Position numbers and translations under genes: made by a program. The notes beneath the pieces are model-generated. The model did not search any database and was not told the origin of the DNA. It saw nothing but the letters and a program-made list of their open reading frames with translations. Of a stretch of DNA of 64,000 bases, positions 27,060 to 35,757 are shown piece after piece; the first letter of the stretch is position 1, and each line of letters starts with the position of its first letter. This stretch comes from OLB9 sp041392785 (GTDB lineage Bacteria > Bacteroidota > Bacteroidia > Chitinophagales > Saprospiraceae), in contig JAWKLK010000001.1 of NCBI GenBank assembly GCA_041392785.1, positions 558,001 to 622,000 of the forward strand. The letters are read 5' to 3'.

Positions 27060-28184
27060 ATGACGAAAGTGGCAAGGATAGTAATATTATACTATTTGGG
27101 AATGGTAACATTATATGGGCAGCCCCAAGAAGCGGTTGATTTATATAATCAGGGTGTGGAGATGTATTCAAAAGCAAACTATACACAAGCAATACATTTT
27201 TATTCACAAGCTATTGATAAAGATATTAATTACGCTAATGCTTACTACAATAGAGGTAATTGTAGATTGGCAATGAAAGATTTGGATCAAGCCGAATCAG
27301 ACTTTGAAAAAGTATGTACATTGATGCCAAACCATGACAAAGCTATACTATTCAAGGGATATTGTCAGTTATTGAAAAAAGATTATGAAACCGCAATAAA
27401 GTCCTTAACTACTTGTATTGCATTGAATCCAGAATCATCCAACGCTTTCATCAATCGAGGTTCTGCTTATCTCAGTCAAGAAAAATATGATCTTGCGCAT
27501 GCAGATTTTACGCAAGCCATCAATTTGGGAAGTCAATCTCATATAGTGTTTCAAAATCGAGGAATTTGTAGGATGAAGCTCAATAAAGATATAGATGCTT
27601 TGGGAGATTTTGGAATGGCTATGGATTTAAAGCCTGACTATTTACCAGCACAATTGGAGATTTCGAAATTGTACCTGAAGTCTTCTAAATGGAATGAAGC
27701 TATATCAAGTCTTACTCTCGCGCTAAAAAGTGACCCTAGCAATGCTGAACTATATCATTATAGAGGCTATGCAAAATTGATGAAAGAAGATCTAAACGGA
27801 GCAATGACAGATTTTACAATTTGTCTAAGCATTCAGCCTGATCACAAGGCTGCAATTGAAAATAAAGCTATAGTTTCTTATCAAATGGGGAATTATGAAG
27901 ATGCTGTCATAGATTATAGCAATGTAATCAAACAATCACCAACAAATGTAACCCTATATGTTCAAAGAGGTATATGCCTATTAGAAATAAAGGCATTTGA
28001 TAAAGCTATAGAAGATTTTAATTATGCTATCAAGCTTAATGATGACTTAGCCGAAGCTTACTTTAATCGCGCCAATGCTTATACAAAGACTTTGGACATC
28101 AAAAATGCTTGTAAAGATATCAAACATGCTGCAAAACTAGGATATGAACCTGCGTTTGCCCATATTAATACGCTTTGTAACTAG
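27060..28184 (+). CDS. Secreted tetratricopeptide-repeat protein
   Basis: A 374-residue protein made almost entirely of TPR units after a signal peptide (ends near VTLYGQ). About nine to ten 34-residue repeats can be followed, with recurring AYYNRGNCRLAMKDLDQAESDF-type and AFINRGSAYLSQEKYDLAHADF-type helices. TPR arrays serve as protein-protein scaffolds; in Bacteroidota, exported ones often support cell-envelope assembly, but no specific partner is suggested. I use the ATG at 27060 (a TTG codon directly before it is also in frame). Convergent with mutS2 and alone in its orientation. Confidence 0.88.
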   Translation: MTKVARIVILYYLGMVTLYGQPQEAVDLYNQGVEMYSKANYTQAIHFYSQAIDKDINYANAYYNRGNCRLAMKDLDQAESDFEKVCTLMPNHDKAILFKGYCQLLKKDYETAIKSLTTCIALNPESSNAFINRGSAYLSQEKYDLAHADFTQAINLGSQSHIVFQNRGICRMKLNKDIDALGDFGMAMDLKPDYLPAQLEISKLYLKSSKWNEAISSLTLALKSDPSNAELYHYRGYAKLMKEDLNGAMTDFTICLSIQPDHKAAIENKAIVSYQMGNYEDAVIDYSNVIKQSPTNVTLYVQRGICLLEIKAFDKAIEDFNYAIKLNDDLAEAYFNRANAYTKTLDIKNACKDIKHAAKLGYEPAFAHINTLCN

Positions 28185-28236
28185 ATATTTTCAAGGCAAA
28201 AGTTAAACAGTGGGTTGAAGCGTAGAAAAACCAATT

Positions 28237-29028
28237 TTAAAACTTGACCATTGTTACTCCTTCACCACCTTGATCCGGATGTGGATGCCATATCTCTGTG
28301 ATATCTTTATACTGTTTTAGTAACTTTTTGACTTCATTTTTCAAAACTCCTGTGCCAATGCCATGAATGATTTTTATCTCATATGCATTGCTCATGAGAG
28401 CCCTATCCATAAATTCCTGCAATAAAGCCAATGCATCAGATTTGGTGTACTCTCTTATGTCTATTTTGGTATCGGGTTGTCTATAATTATCGGACAATTG
28501 GTTATTGATACTTTTATATTTCTTTACTTCAATTTGTTCTTTGATTGGTACCAAATCTATGATAGGCAAAGTCAGTCTGAAAGCACCAACATTAACTTCT
28601 GCCATGTTTTTCTCAATAGCTGTAATGACACCAGTGGAGTTGCCATTGCGCATACGCACGTGGGTGCCGACATCTATCTTTGCAATGCCTTGAAATTCGC
28701 TGTCAAAAACATCTTGTTTTAAAACTTCAAGTTCTTTGACAGCCTTTTCCTTATGTTCACGTAATTTCTGTGCAGCAAGTCTTAAATTTTCTTCGTTTTT
28801 TGACTTTTTGACTTCCTTCATCAACTTTTGAAGTTCATGTGTGTCATCCATCATCTGTGATGCCACTTGTTCCTTGGCCTGAAGTTTTATTTTTTTCTTC
28901 TTGATTTCAAGGTCGCTTTGCATCTGAGCATACGTCTTAATCAATTTATCAAGTTGATCTTGTTTTTCAATAACTTTTAAAAACTTGATTTCATATTCTC
29001 TTTTTTCATCCATCAATGAAGCCAACAT
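28237..29028 (-). pseudogene. mutS2: mutS2, C-terminal fragment (coiled coil and Smr domain)
   Basis: Residues equivalent to the last ~265 of MutS2, an ATPase/endonuclease that acts on recombination intermediates or collided ribosomes. It has a Lys/Glu-rich coiled coil, a KOW-like GTHVRMRNGNSTGVITAIE segment, and the Smr nuclease domain with IDIREYTKSDAL, IIHGIGTGVLKNEVKKLL and HPHPDQGGEGVTMVKF. The reading frame continues upstream of the ATG at 29028 with MutS2-like residues (AKNKTGETETAIDD), showing it is the broken-off end of the gene at 29103-30617 and not an independent gene. The break consists of several single-base losses in a 59-base stretch. If these are assembly errors, the two pieces are one normal gene. 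Confidence 0.85.
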
Positions 29029-29071
29029 ATCATCAATAGCCGTTTCTGTCTCACCTGTTTTGTTTTTTGCT

Positions 29072-29130
29072 AAGCAATCAAATTGGGTGAAAGGCCTATT
29101 TATCAGCTATTTCGAAGGCAAATAACTTCC
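29072..29130 (-). other. Cluster of four single-base deletions in homopolymers within mutS2
   Basis: Adding one base to each of four homopolymers (plus-strand positions 29072-29073, 29099-29101, 29120-29122 and 29129-29130) restores one frame reading P-G-S-Y-F-A-F-E-I-A-D-K-I-G-L, the expected MutS2 segment, and joins both fragments. The frame difference between the fragments equals a net loss of four (or one) bases. Confidence 0.75.
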
Positions 29131-30617
29131 GGTTTTCCTATATGCAAACGAAAGGTCGGCTTCAATTTTTGCTTATCAAATTCCATGGACGCATTTACGA
29201 TACCTTTATGTTTGAAGGCAAAATATTTGAGATTGGAATAATGTGTGGTCACAACAGCAAAAACACCTTTTTTATTCAGATCTTTCAGCACTGCCTCTGC
29301 TATGGCTCCTCCCATTTTTGGGTCTGTTCCAGATCCAAACTCATCTATCAGAACTAAAGTCTTTTTGTCTGAATTTTCTGTGATATACTTCATGTTAGAC
29401 AGGTGAGAACTGTAAGTGCTCAAATCATCTTCAATGGATTGTTGGTCACCAATGTCCACAAAACACTTATTAAAAACGCCGAAAACCGAATTTTCGTCCA
29501 CGGTCACGGGGATACCACTTTGAAACATAATTTGAAGTAATCCTACAGATTTCAAACCCACTGATTTCCCTCCGGCATTAGGTCCACTTAGTACTATCAT
29601 ATGATTGTTTTGATATAACTTCATATCAAAAGGCACAACGTTCTGTAGAGATCCTTGAAGATTTTTTAATAGTAAAATGGGATTAAAAGCAATTCTGAAA
29701 TCGAATATCGGATCCTCTTGTATAATAGGTCGAACTGCGTGCACAGTAATGGCAAATTTTGCCTTTGCACGTATGGTGTCCACCTTAGTCAATACATGTT
29801 GGATAGTGATGATACTGTCAGCAAAAGGTCTAATAAAGTTGCAAAGCTCTCGAAGGATCTTATAGATTTCATGTCGTCTCTCCGCATACAGATTATAGAC
29901 ATCATTGTTGAGTTGCATTACGGATTCTGGTTCAATAAACACGGTTTTACCTGTTGCAGATTCATCGTGGATTAAGCCCGGAATCTTTCGTTTATGTTCC
30001 GCAGCTACGGTAAGAACTTTTCGACCGTTTCGTAAGCTTTCTAAACTATCTATCAAATATCCCTTCTGCTTAGCTGCATCAAGTACATTGTTGAACGCAT
30101 TTTCTGCTTGTTGCTCTTTAGATTTTATTTGCTTAGAAATTTTCTGTAGTGCTTCTGATGCATTGGGGCGTACCTCTCCTGTATTATCCAATACTCTGTT
30201 TATTTCTCTCACCAATGCCGTATTTACAATGATGGCTTGAGAAATTTGAGATAAAATCGGATGGGTTTTTGCTTTGCTCGTGTCTGTAAAATAATTGGCC
30301 AAATCATAGCCAATATGTAGTAAAGTAAAAATTTTAAATATAGATTCTACATCCAAAACATATCCTTCTTTGCGAAGCAAATAGACATCTTGTGTGACAT
30401 CTTCGAATGTAGAAAAAGGTATATAATCACTTCTTTCTATTGATTTTTTATATTCATCTACCTCATCATGAAGCCTGTTGATAATGGATAGATCTGTTGA
30501 AGTCTCGATACTGTCAAAATACTGTTTGCCCAGTTCCGACATACAATAGGTCTTGACATTTTCTATAATCTTGTCAAATTCTAATTTGTGCTTTAAATCT
30601 GATGGATATAATTGCAT
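29103..30617 (-). pseudogene. mutS2: mutS2, N-terminal fragment (core and ATPase)
   Basis: Encodes the first ~500 residues of MutS2: helical core and lever region, then the ATPase with Walker A (LSGPNAGGKSVGLKSVGLL), the DIGDQQSIEDDLSTYSSHL motif and Walker B (LIDEFGSGTDPKMGGA). It ends in a frameshifted tail after RLHIGKP, where the family normally continues with a PGxSYAFEIA-type segment. Together with the fragment at 28237-29028 the total is close to the normal ~790 residues. It starts 15 bases after the aldo/keto reductase stop, so it belongs to that operon. The fault is local and everything before it is well conserved, so recent damage or a sequence error is more likely than long decay. 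Confidence 0.88.
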
Positions 30618-30632
30618 AACGTGTTTGAGTTT

Positions 30633-31496
30633 TTAGGGTACATTCTGACCCATAGATGCTGTCCATATTTCGGTCCATTCTTGTCTACTCAATAAACCTG
30701 AGCGGATGGGAGCAAGTGCTTTGATTCGAGTTAGATTTGTGGTGCCTATTACTGGTATTGGTGCTGAGGGATGTTTTAGAATCCAAGATAAAAGTATAAT
30801 ATGTTCTGGCAATTGAAGTTTCTTTGCAATGTTCCTGACCGTATCCAAAAGTTTGGTATCAGGTTTTTTAAAGAATGAACCCATAGGTGACCATGCCATG
30901 GGTCGGATTTTATGTATTTGCATGTAATCTAGTGTGCCATCAGTCATGGGTGTAAAATGAGTCGCTGAAAATTCTATTTGATTATATGCTATTGGCACGT
31001 GCTGCCTTAATATCTCAGTTTGAAATGAAGTAAAATTACTTACACCAAAATCTAAAATTTTGCCTTGTTCTTTCAACATAGATATGGCACTGACTACTTC
31101 ATCTACTTCTATTAATGGATCTGGACGATGCAATAAAAAAACATCAACATAGTCTGTGTGCAATAGAGATAATGACCGCTCGCAACTTTTTACAATGTAT
31201 TCAGAATCATAATTATAATGCTTGATATAATTGTTGTTATTATCAGGTTTCCGAATACCACATTTAGTGATGAGTCTAATCTTTGATCTCTCTATCTTGG
31301 ATTGTTTATAAGCGATACCAAAATCAGCCTCAGTGGTATAATCCCCATAAATATCAGCATGATCAAAGGTATTGATTTCTTGCTCAAGGAAGGTTTGGAT
31401 CAATGCTTCCATCTGTGAGGCTGATGCTTCCAAACCTCCTTTGCCCCATAACATGCATCCGGCTGCGATCTGCGAAAGATTTGAATTGGCATTCAT
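30633..31496 (-). CDS. Aldo/keto reductase (YdhF-like)
   Basis: An NAD(P)H-dependent oxidoreductase of 287 residues with the (beta/alpha)8 fold. The tetrad is visible: Asp in FDHADIYGD, Tyr four residues on, Lys in LITKCGIR, and His in FLLHRPDPL. Further signatures are GKILDFGVSNF, YNQIEFSATH and the cofactor-binding end PIPVIGTTNLTRIKAL. The architecture matches the E. coli YdhF group; the physiological carbonyl substrate is unknown. The frame is undamaged even though both flanking genes (mutS2 and the META gene) show indels. Gaps of 3 and 15 bases to its neighbours indicate one operon. Confidence 0.93.
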   Translation of the reverse strand: MNANSNLSQIAAGCMLWGKGGLEASASQMEALIQTFLEQEINTFDHADIYGDYTTEADFGIAYKQSKIERSKIRLITKCGIRKPDNNNNYIKHYNYDSEYIVKSCERSLSLLHTDYVDVFLLHRPDPLIEVDEVVSAISMLKEQGKILDFGVSNFTSFQTEILRQHVPIAYNQIEFSATHFTPMTDGTLDYMQIHKIRPMAWSPMGSFFKKPDTKLLDTVRNIAKKLQLPEHIILLSWILKHPSAPIPVIGTTNLTRIKALAPIRSGLLSRQEWTEIWTASMGQNVP

Positions 31497-31499
31497 ATA

Positions 31500-32169
31500 T
31501 TAATTTCGATCTCTAAGGTCGGGTTCTCCTTTTTTAAATTTGAGAATAGATCTCCCTTGATTATCTTTTAAAATGAGATGTCCTTTTTCGACATGATAGG
31601 AATAGGTATTTGAAAGCCTCCAATTATACTCGTTGTCAATGTTTTGATTTTGCAAACAAGCCATTTTTGTTCGTAAAAAATCACCAAAAACTAGTCTATC
31701 TTCTGTAAATTCTAAAATACCTCCATGAAAATTATTACACCCATCAAATCCAGTCACGTTAGAAAAATTCTCTTTGAATACCAAAGTCGGTGGTCTAGAA
31801 GTGCTTAATTCTTTTGAAAAGTCTGGAATAGATTCTAATACCCAATCCATATCAAATTTTGGATCCATTACACTCTTTTCTTCAAGGACAGATTTCACCC
31901 GATACAATGAATTTCCAAAATCTTTTACTAAAAGCTTGGATTGTATTCCCACTTTATGCTCAAACCCATCGATATTTTTGCAATGTAATTTCCATTGTGA
32001 AGATAATTTTTCAGAATCCGCATTTGAATAATACAAATGATATCATTTGACTTTATATATCCATTCACCCAAATGATTTCATCAGGTTGTAAAGTCACCA
32101 CTTTCTTTGCATAACTTGGTGTATAACCAAAGCAAACAAAATCATTCCAAAACCTACTAAATTCTTCAT
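31500..32169 (-). pseudogene. Secreted META-domain protein, frameshifted near its start
   Basis: The intact 3' part (up to 32036) encodes a C-terminal META/HslJ-like domain (SNVTGFDGCNNFHGGIL, FGDFLRTKMACL) preceded by ~80 residues. The 5' part is readable only by changing frame twice. From an ATG at 32169 comes a signal-peptide start (MKNLVGFGMILF). After one lost base it continues GYTPSYAKKVVTLQPDEIIW, and after a second lost base (near 32033) CYYSNADSEKL joins the open frame. The net two-base shift matches the frame difference between 32169 and 32036. The protein would be about 223 residues and exported. Function of META domains is poorly known. Damage is probably an assembly fault shared with nadA. 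Confidence 0.65.
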
Positions 32170-32200
32170 TCTATTACATTGCTTTTTAACCGCTTTAGCG

Positions 32201-32696
32201 CTATTTAACATCCGCCATCGATTTATTCTTTCATAACCTGACCTTCAAAATGATTTCTGGAAGTTCATATTTGCACACATATTAAAGTCCACGGTGTTAT
32301 TTCATATATGGACATTCATTACGCTACGGTTACTACCTGCAGTGGTGCAGCACAAATTCTTCTTTGTGGTGATGCAAGTTGCATTTGATGTATTATTCCA
32401 GCTTGTTCCAACAATAAAAGTTTTAGCATCAGAATTTTTTGTAAAATTCAGGGAGTTAATAGATCCCATAAAATCTGCCATTTTCAAAATTCTCTCTCAC
32501 ATTTTCTCCGGATGGGCAATAAATTGCAGTATCAGGATGCCTTTAACTTTAGTTTGTAATCTTTTTCGTTATAATACTTCTGTGCTACCATACATGCACC
32601 ATTCCATAATAATTAGCATTCCTTCCTGTTTTCTTTACGAGATAAGCACCTTAGGCTTACCAGAGCAAAAATAATGCTTCATCCTTCAAACACTAT
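32201..32696 (-). pseudogene. nadA: nadA, scrambled C-terminal part
   Basis: No long open frame, but conserved quinolinate synthase blocks appear in order in shifting frames: AKVVNSV, WNGACMV (32586-32606), KHPDTAI-IAHPE, then ADFMGS with FTKNSDAKTFIVGT (within 32302-32487), then EAGIIHQMQLASPQKK and NECPYMKLNTV with the third iron-sulfur Cys, and finally KSMADVK with a TAG at 32201-32203. Measured from the nadA ATG at 33167, the whole span is 967 bases (about 322 codons), the correct length for a complete NadA. Both missing and extra bases are needed, several per 100 bases. The opposite-strand open frame here is a shadow. Confidence 0.7.
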
Positions 32697-33167
32697 TTAC
32701 GACTTCGCATTGGACGAAGTACAACAAATATCGGTAAGGGTTTTTAATTCTGCTGTACAATTGATATAACTTATCACTACATGGTCAGGATATTTTTCTT
32801 TAAATTTTGAGAAGAGTGCTGGTGGACAGCTATCTGCCAAAGAGCAGCCAGCTTTCAAATCAGGCAATAAAACTTTTTTATTGGGATTCAACATTTTGGC
32901 GGTTTCTGCCATAAAATGTACGCCGGCAAAGACAATGATATCTGCCTCTGTTTTGGCTGCTACTTGTGACAATTGAAGACTATCTCCAATATAATCCGCT
33001 ACATCTTGAATTTCTGATTCTTGATAATAATGAGCCAAAATGACCATGTTTTTATCTTTCTTCAGTTTATTGATCTCTTCAATCAAATCTAAAGAAGGAT
33101 CAAGTTCTATATCTAAATAACCATTTTTATTTAGCTCTTTGCGAGCAGTGGCAACTGAATTTGTCAT
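32697..33167 (-). pseudogene. nadA: Quinolinate synthase, N-terminal part (truncated by frameshift)
   Basis: NadA condenses iminoaspartate with dihydroxyacetone phosphate to quinolinate for NAD synthesis and holds a 4Fe-4S cluster. This 156-residue open part contains ILAHYYQESEIQDVADYIGDS (substrate-binding His-Tyr and the following helix), VFAGVHFMAETAKMLNP, the first cluster Cys region LPDLKAGCSLADSCP, and ISYINCTAELKTLTDICCTSSNA, then loses frame by one missing A and stops. Normal NadA is roughly twice as long; the rest is recognisable downstream. It heads or continues the operon with the META, aldo/keto reductase and mutS2 genes. NadA is usually needed for growth without niacin, which argues for a sequence error. 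Confidence 0.85.
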
Positions 33168-33251
33168 AAAGATCGATGTATGTTTAATGAATGATTACTT
33201 GTAAAACTTGTAATTTTATAATTAGGTTCAGGATGTCGGTAAAATTTATAC

Positions 33252-34307
33252 CTAAGGTGTATTATTCGTTAAGACTGTGGCGGTAATGGGATAGTGATCA
33301 GACACCTTTTGTCTTATTACATCAAACTCACTGACCTGTAAAGACTTATCTAGAAAAATATAATCTATTCTCAGAAAAGGAATGATACCTGCATAAGTAG
33401 TTCCTAACCCCATACCTCGTTCTTTGAATGCATCGGTTCGTTGATCCGAAAATACCTTGTAAGTATAAGAAACGGGTGTGTCATTCATATCTCCAGCCAA
33501 GATGACAGGATATGGAGATTTTTGTGCGTGCGCATTTATTTTCTCAGCTTGTTTACTTCTGCTGATATGGTTGTTTTTAAACTTACGCAACATAGATTTA
33601 ATATCATACCATGCTCTGTCAGTGGTAAGGCTATCAGATTTTGCCAGTTTTTCTGCGTCTGTGCTGATTTTGTTTGATTTTAAATGAAAGGAATAAATGC
33701 GGATTGTGTCCTCCTTGAGTCGAATGTCAGCCCATACGCAAGAGTTTGTGATAGTACCAAAGTCTATTTCCCCTTTTTTGATGAAGGGAAATCTTGATAT
33801 AATGATGGCCCCTTTTGATATTTCATGAATATGAAATTTTGGAAACTTCTCTTTTACTATTTTATATGCGTCCGTGCCAACCTCTTGAAAACACAGTATA
33901 TCAGCGTCGGTCAATAAATCTGTGATTTCTCTATAATTTTCTCGGACTTCTTTCATGTTTTTTTTCTTGCTGTCATACCCAAAATAGGCATTGCTCATAT
34001 TGAATGATACAAGTTGAAGTGTGCTTTCTTTAGTTTCTATATCAGAACCATTGAATGATACAAATCCCTGAATATAATTCCAACCTAATAATAAACATAC
34101 AAATGAAATCAGAGCTATTTTAGGTTTTTGAAACAACCAAAATACGACAAATCCAAAATTTAAAATTAAAAAAACTGGAAACCCTAACCCGAAGATTGAA
34201 AATAGCCATGTGTATTTGGGATTAATATATGGTGCTGCATAAGATATCAGTGTGGCTAGTACCACAAGCATATTTATCAGTATCAGTATCCTTGATAAAA
34301 ACTTCAT
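33252..34307 (-). CDS. Endonuclease/exonuclease/phosphatase-family membrane protein
   Basis: A 351-residue protein with three N-terminal transmembrane helices (about residues 5-25, 35-55 and 60-82) that anchor a C-terminal EEP domain. EEP signatures are LVSFNMSN (metal Asn), CFQEVG (metal Glu), IYSFHLKSN, LAGDMNDTP (catalytic Asp-x-Asn) and VSDHYPITATV (terminal Asp-His). The domain therefore faces the periplasm or cytoplasm next to the membrane and probably cleaves phosphodiesters or phosphomonoesters of unknown identity. It begins 3 bases after the second rhomboid gene. The order mutL-rhomboid-rhomboid-EEP is, to my recollection, common in Bacteroidota. Confidence 0.9.
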   Translation of the reverse strand: MKFLSRILILINMLVVLATLISYAAPYINPKYTWLFSIFGLGFPVFLILNFGFVVFWLFQKPKIALISFVCLLLGWNYIQGFVSFNGSDIETKESTLQLVSFNMSNAYFGYDSKKKNMKEVRENYREITDLLTDADILCFQEVGTDAYKIVKEKFPKFHIHEISKGAIIISRFPFIKKGEIDFGTITNSCVWADIRLKEDTIRIYSFHLKSNKISTDAEKLAKSDSLTTDRAWYDIKSMLRKFKNNHISRSKQAEKINAHAQKSPYPVILAGDMNDTPVSYTYKVFSDQRTDAFKERGMGLGTTYAGIIPFLRIDYIFLDKSLQVSEFDVIRQKVSDHYPITATVLTNNTP

Positions 34308-34310
34308 AGC

Positions 34311-35162
34311 TTATTGATGGCTTGCTTTAAATAAGATTTCTTTTTCTTCCTCCGTCAAGCTATCATACCCAGTGAGTTTGATCTTATCGAGTATTTTATC
34401 AACCTGATGCTGCATGATTGCTTTTGATTCATTGTCCTTAAGTTTTATTTCCCTTTTATGAACTACTTTGAGTGTCTGTTTTTTTTGTTTTGAACGAATA
34501 TTTTTATCTTTAGATCGGAATCCGAATACATCACGTCCGCCTCGCAGTAACATGACATACACCATTCCTGTCAGAATACCGCCTAAATGTGCTGCATGTC
34601 CACCAGAATTATAAAATCCTGCCACACCGATGATATCAAAAAACAAAAGTGCAAGAGCGATATACTTTATTTTCACTCTTCCCAGTAGTATCAGAGACAC
34701 TTCATAATCAGGTGCTGCCATCACTGACATAAAAATAATAGCCATGACGGCTGCTGAAGAGCCTAACGCATACGATCCAACATTTAACAAAATATAACTT
34801 GAACCAATGAAAAAAAGGCCGCCTACTAACATTCCAGTGAAGTAAACTGGTAAAATTCTCTTCTGTCCAAGTAAATCAGCACCTATATTTCCAAGCCAAA
34901 AAAGTGACAACATATTGAATAATAGATGACTGAAACTGGCATGTATAAAACCATGTGTAAGGATGGTCCAGGGCTTATAGATAACAGAAGAAAAATCACT
35001 AGATAAGGCAAAATAAGGTAAAAGTTGAACATAAAAAGAAGGCACAAAAGCCTTAACTAATGCTGTGATAATAAAAACTCCAACATTGATAAATATCAAC
35101 TTGGTTATGATATCGCCAAAACTGAAATGGTATCTTATATCTTTGTAAATGGAGTCAAACAT
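34311..35162 (-). CDS. Rhomboid-family intramembrane serine protease (long copy)
   Basis: A 283-residue membrane protease with six predicted helices. It has the catalytic pair: Ser in ALGSSAAVMAI (GxSx motif) and His in GGHAAHLGGILTG. The helix-2 HGFIHASFSHLLFNMLSLFWLG segment with the conserved His and Asn is present too. The C-terminal ~75 residues are a charged cytoplasmic tail (KSKDKNIRSKQKK; KVHKREIKLKDNE) that the neighbouring shorter rhomboid lacks. Rhomboids cut transmembrane segments of other proteins; substrates here are unknown. It lies 7 bases after the first rhomboid gene and 3 before the EEP gene, so the three are co-transcribed. Confidence 0.93.
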   Translation of the reverse strand: MFDSIYKDIRYHFSFGDIITKLIFINVGVFIITALVKAFVPSFYVQLLPYFALSSDFSSVIYKPWTILTHGFIHASFSHLLFNMLSLFWLGNIGADLLGQKRILPVYFTGMLVGGLFFIGSSYILLNVGSYALGSSAAVMAIIFMSVMAAPDYEVSLILLGRVKIKYIALALLFFDIIGVAGFYNSGGHAAHLGGILTGMVYVMLLRGGRDVFGFRSKDKNIRSKQKKQTLKVVHKREIKLKDNESKAIMQHQVDKILDKIKLTGYDSLTEEEKEILFKASHQ

Positions 35163-35169
35163 ATTCTTC

Positions 35170-35745
35170 CTAACGTATATTTGCCAATTTCCAATATCTG
35201 ATACATAAAAATCCTACAACTGCTCCGCCAACATGGGCAAAATGACCTATACCTGACATCTGGCCACTAATACCAAAATATAGTCCCAATGCAACTAATC
35301 CAATGGCCATATATTTTGCTTTGACGGGAAATGGGATAAACATCAACATCATTTCCATATTTGGCAACATGGTTGCGAAAGCCGCTACTACCCCAAAAAC
35401 TGCACCTGATGCCCCAAGTCCGCATGATGTTGTAAGTAATAACTGGAAAATCCCCGCTATAATTCCACTAAGAAAATAGAGTATAAAAAACCTTTTCGCA
35501 CCCAAAATCTGCTCTACAAAAGGACCTATAAAATATAATGACATCATATTAAATAGCAGGTGCTGAAAATCGGCATGATTAAACATATGTGTGACAATCT
35601 GAACCGGATGAAAAAATCCAGTGGATGGGCTACACAGATAAAAGTAGTTTTTCCATTCAGGATATGGTAATAAAAATTGAATTCCAAAAAATAAGATTAC
35701 ATTCAGGATGATGAGATTCAAGACTACAGGTGATACCCTATTCAT
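35170..35745 (-). CDS. Rhomboid-family intramembrane serine protease (short copy)
   Basis: A 191-residue, six-helix rhomboid core. Catalytic Ser is in GLGASGAVFGVVA and catalytic His in GIGHFAHVGGAVVGF. The helix-2 VTHMFNHADFQHLLFNMMSLYFIG segment is typical, including the conserved His/Asn. It is the compact bacterial form without soluble extensions. Its gene lies 12 bases after mutL and 7 before the longer rhomboid. The two are clearly related but diverged, so the duplication is old. Both sets of catalytic residues are intact, suggesting division of labour rather than redundancy. Confidence 0.94.
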   Translation of the reverse strand: MNRVSPVVLNLIILNVILFFGIQFLLPYPEWKNYFYLCSPSTGFFHPVQIVTHMFNHADFQHLLFNMMSLYFIGPFVEQILGAKRFFILYFLSGIIAGIFQLLLTTSCGLGASGAVFGVVAAFATMLPNMEMMLMFIPFPVKAKYMAIGLVALGLYFGISGQMSGIGHFAHVGGAVVGFLCIRYWKLANIR

Positions 35746-35757
35746 ATGCTTATAATT

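Noticed and set aside
32294..32674. A 126-residue plus-strand open frame opposite the damaged nadA region
   Set aside because: Its reverse complement carries ordered NadA motifs in shifting frames, so the plus-strand frame is a by-product; its peptide shows no family similarity.
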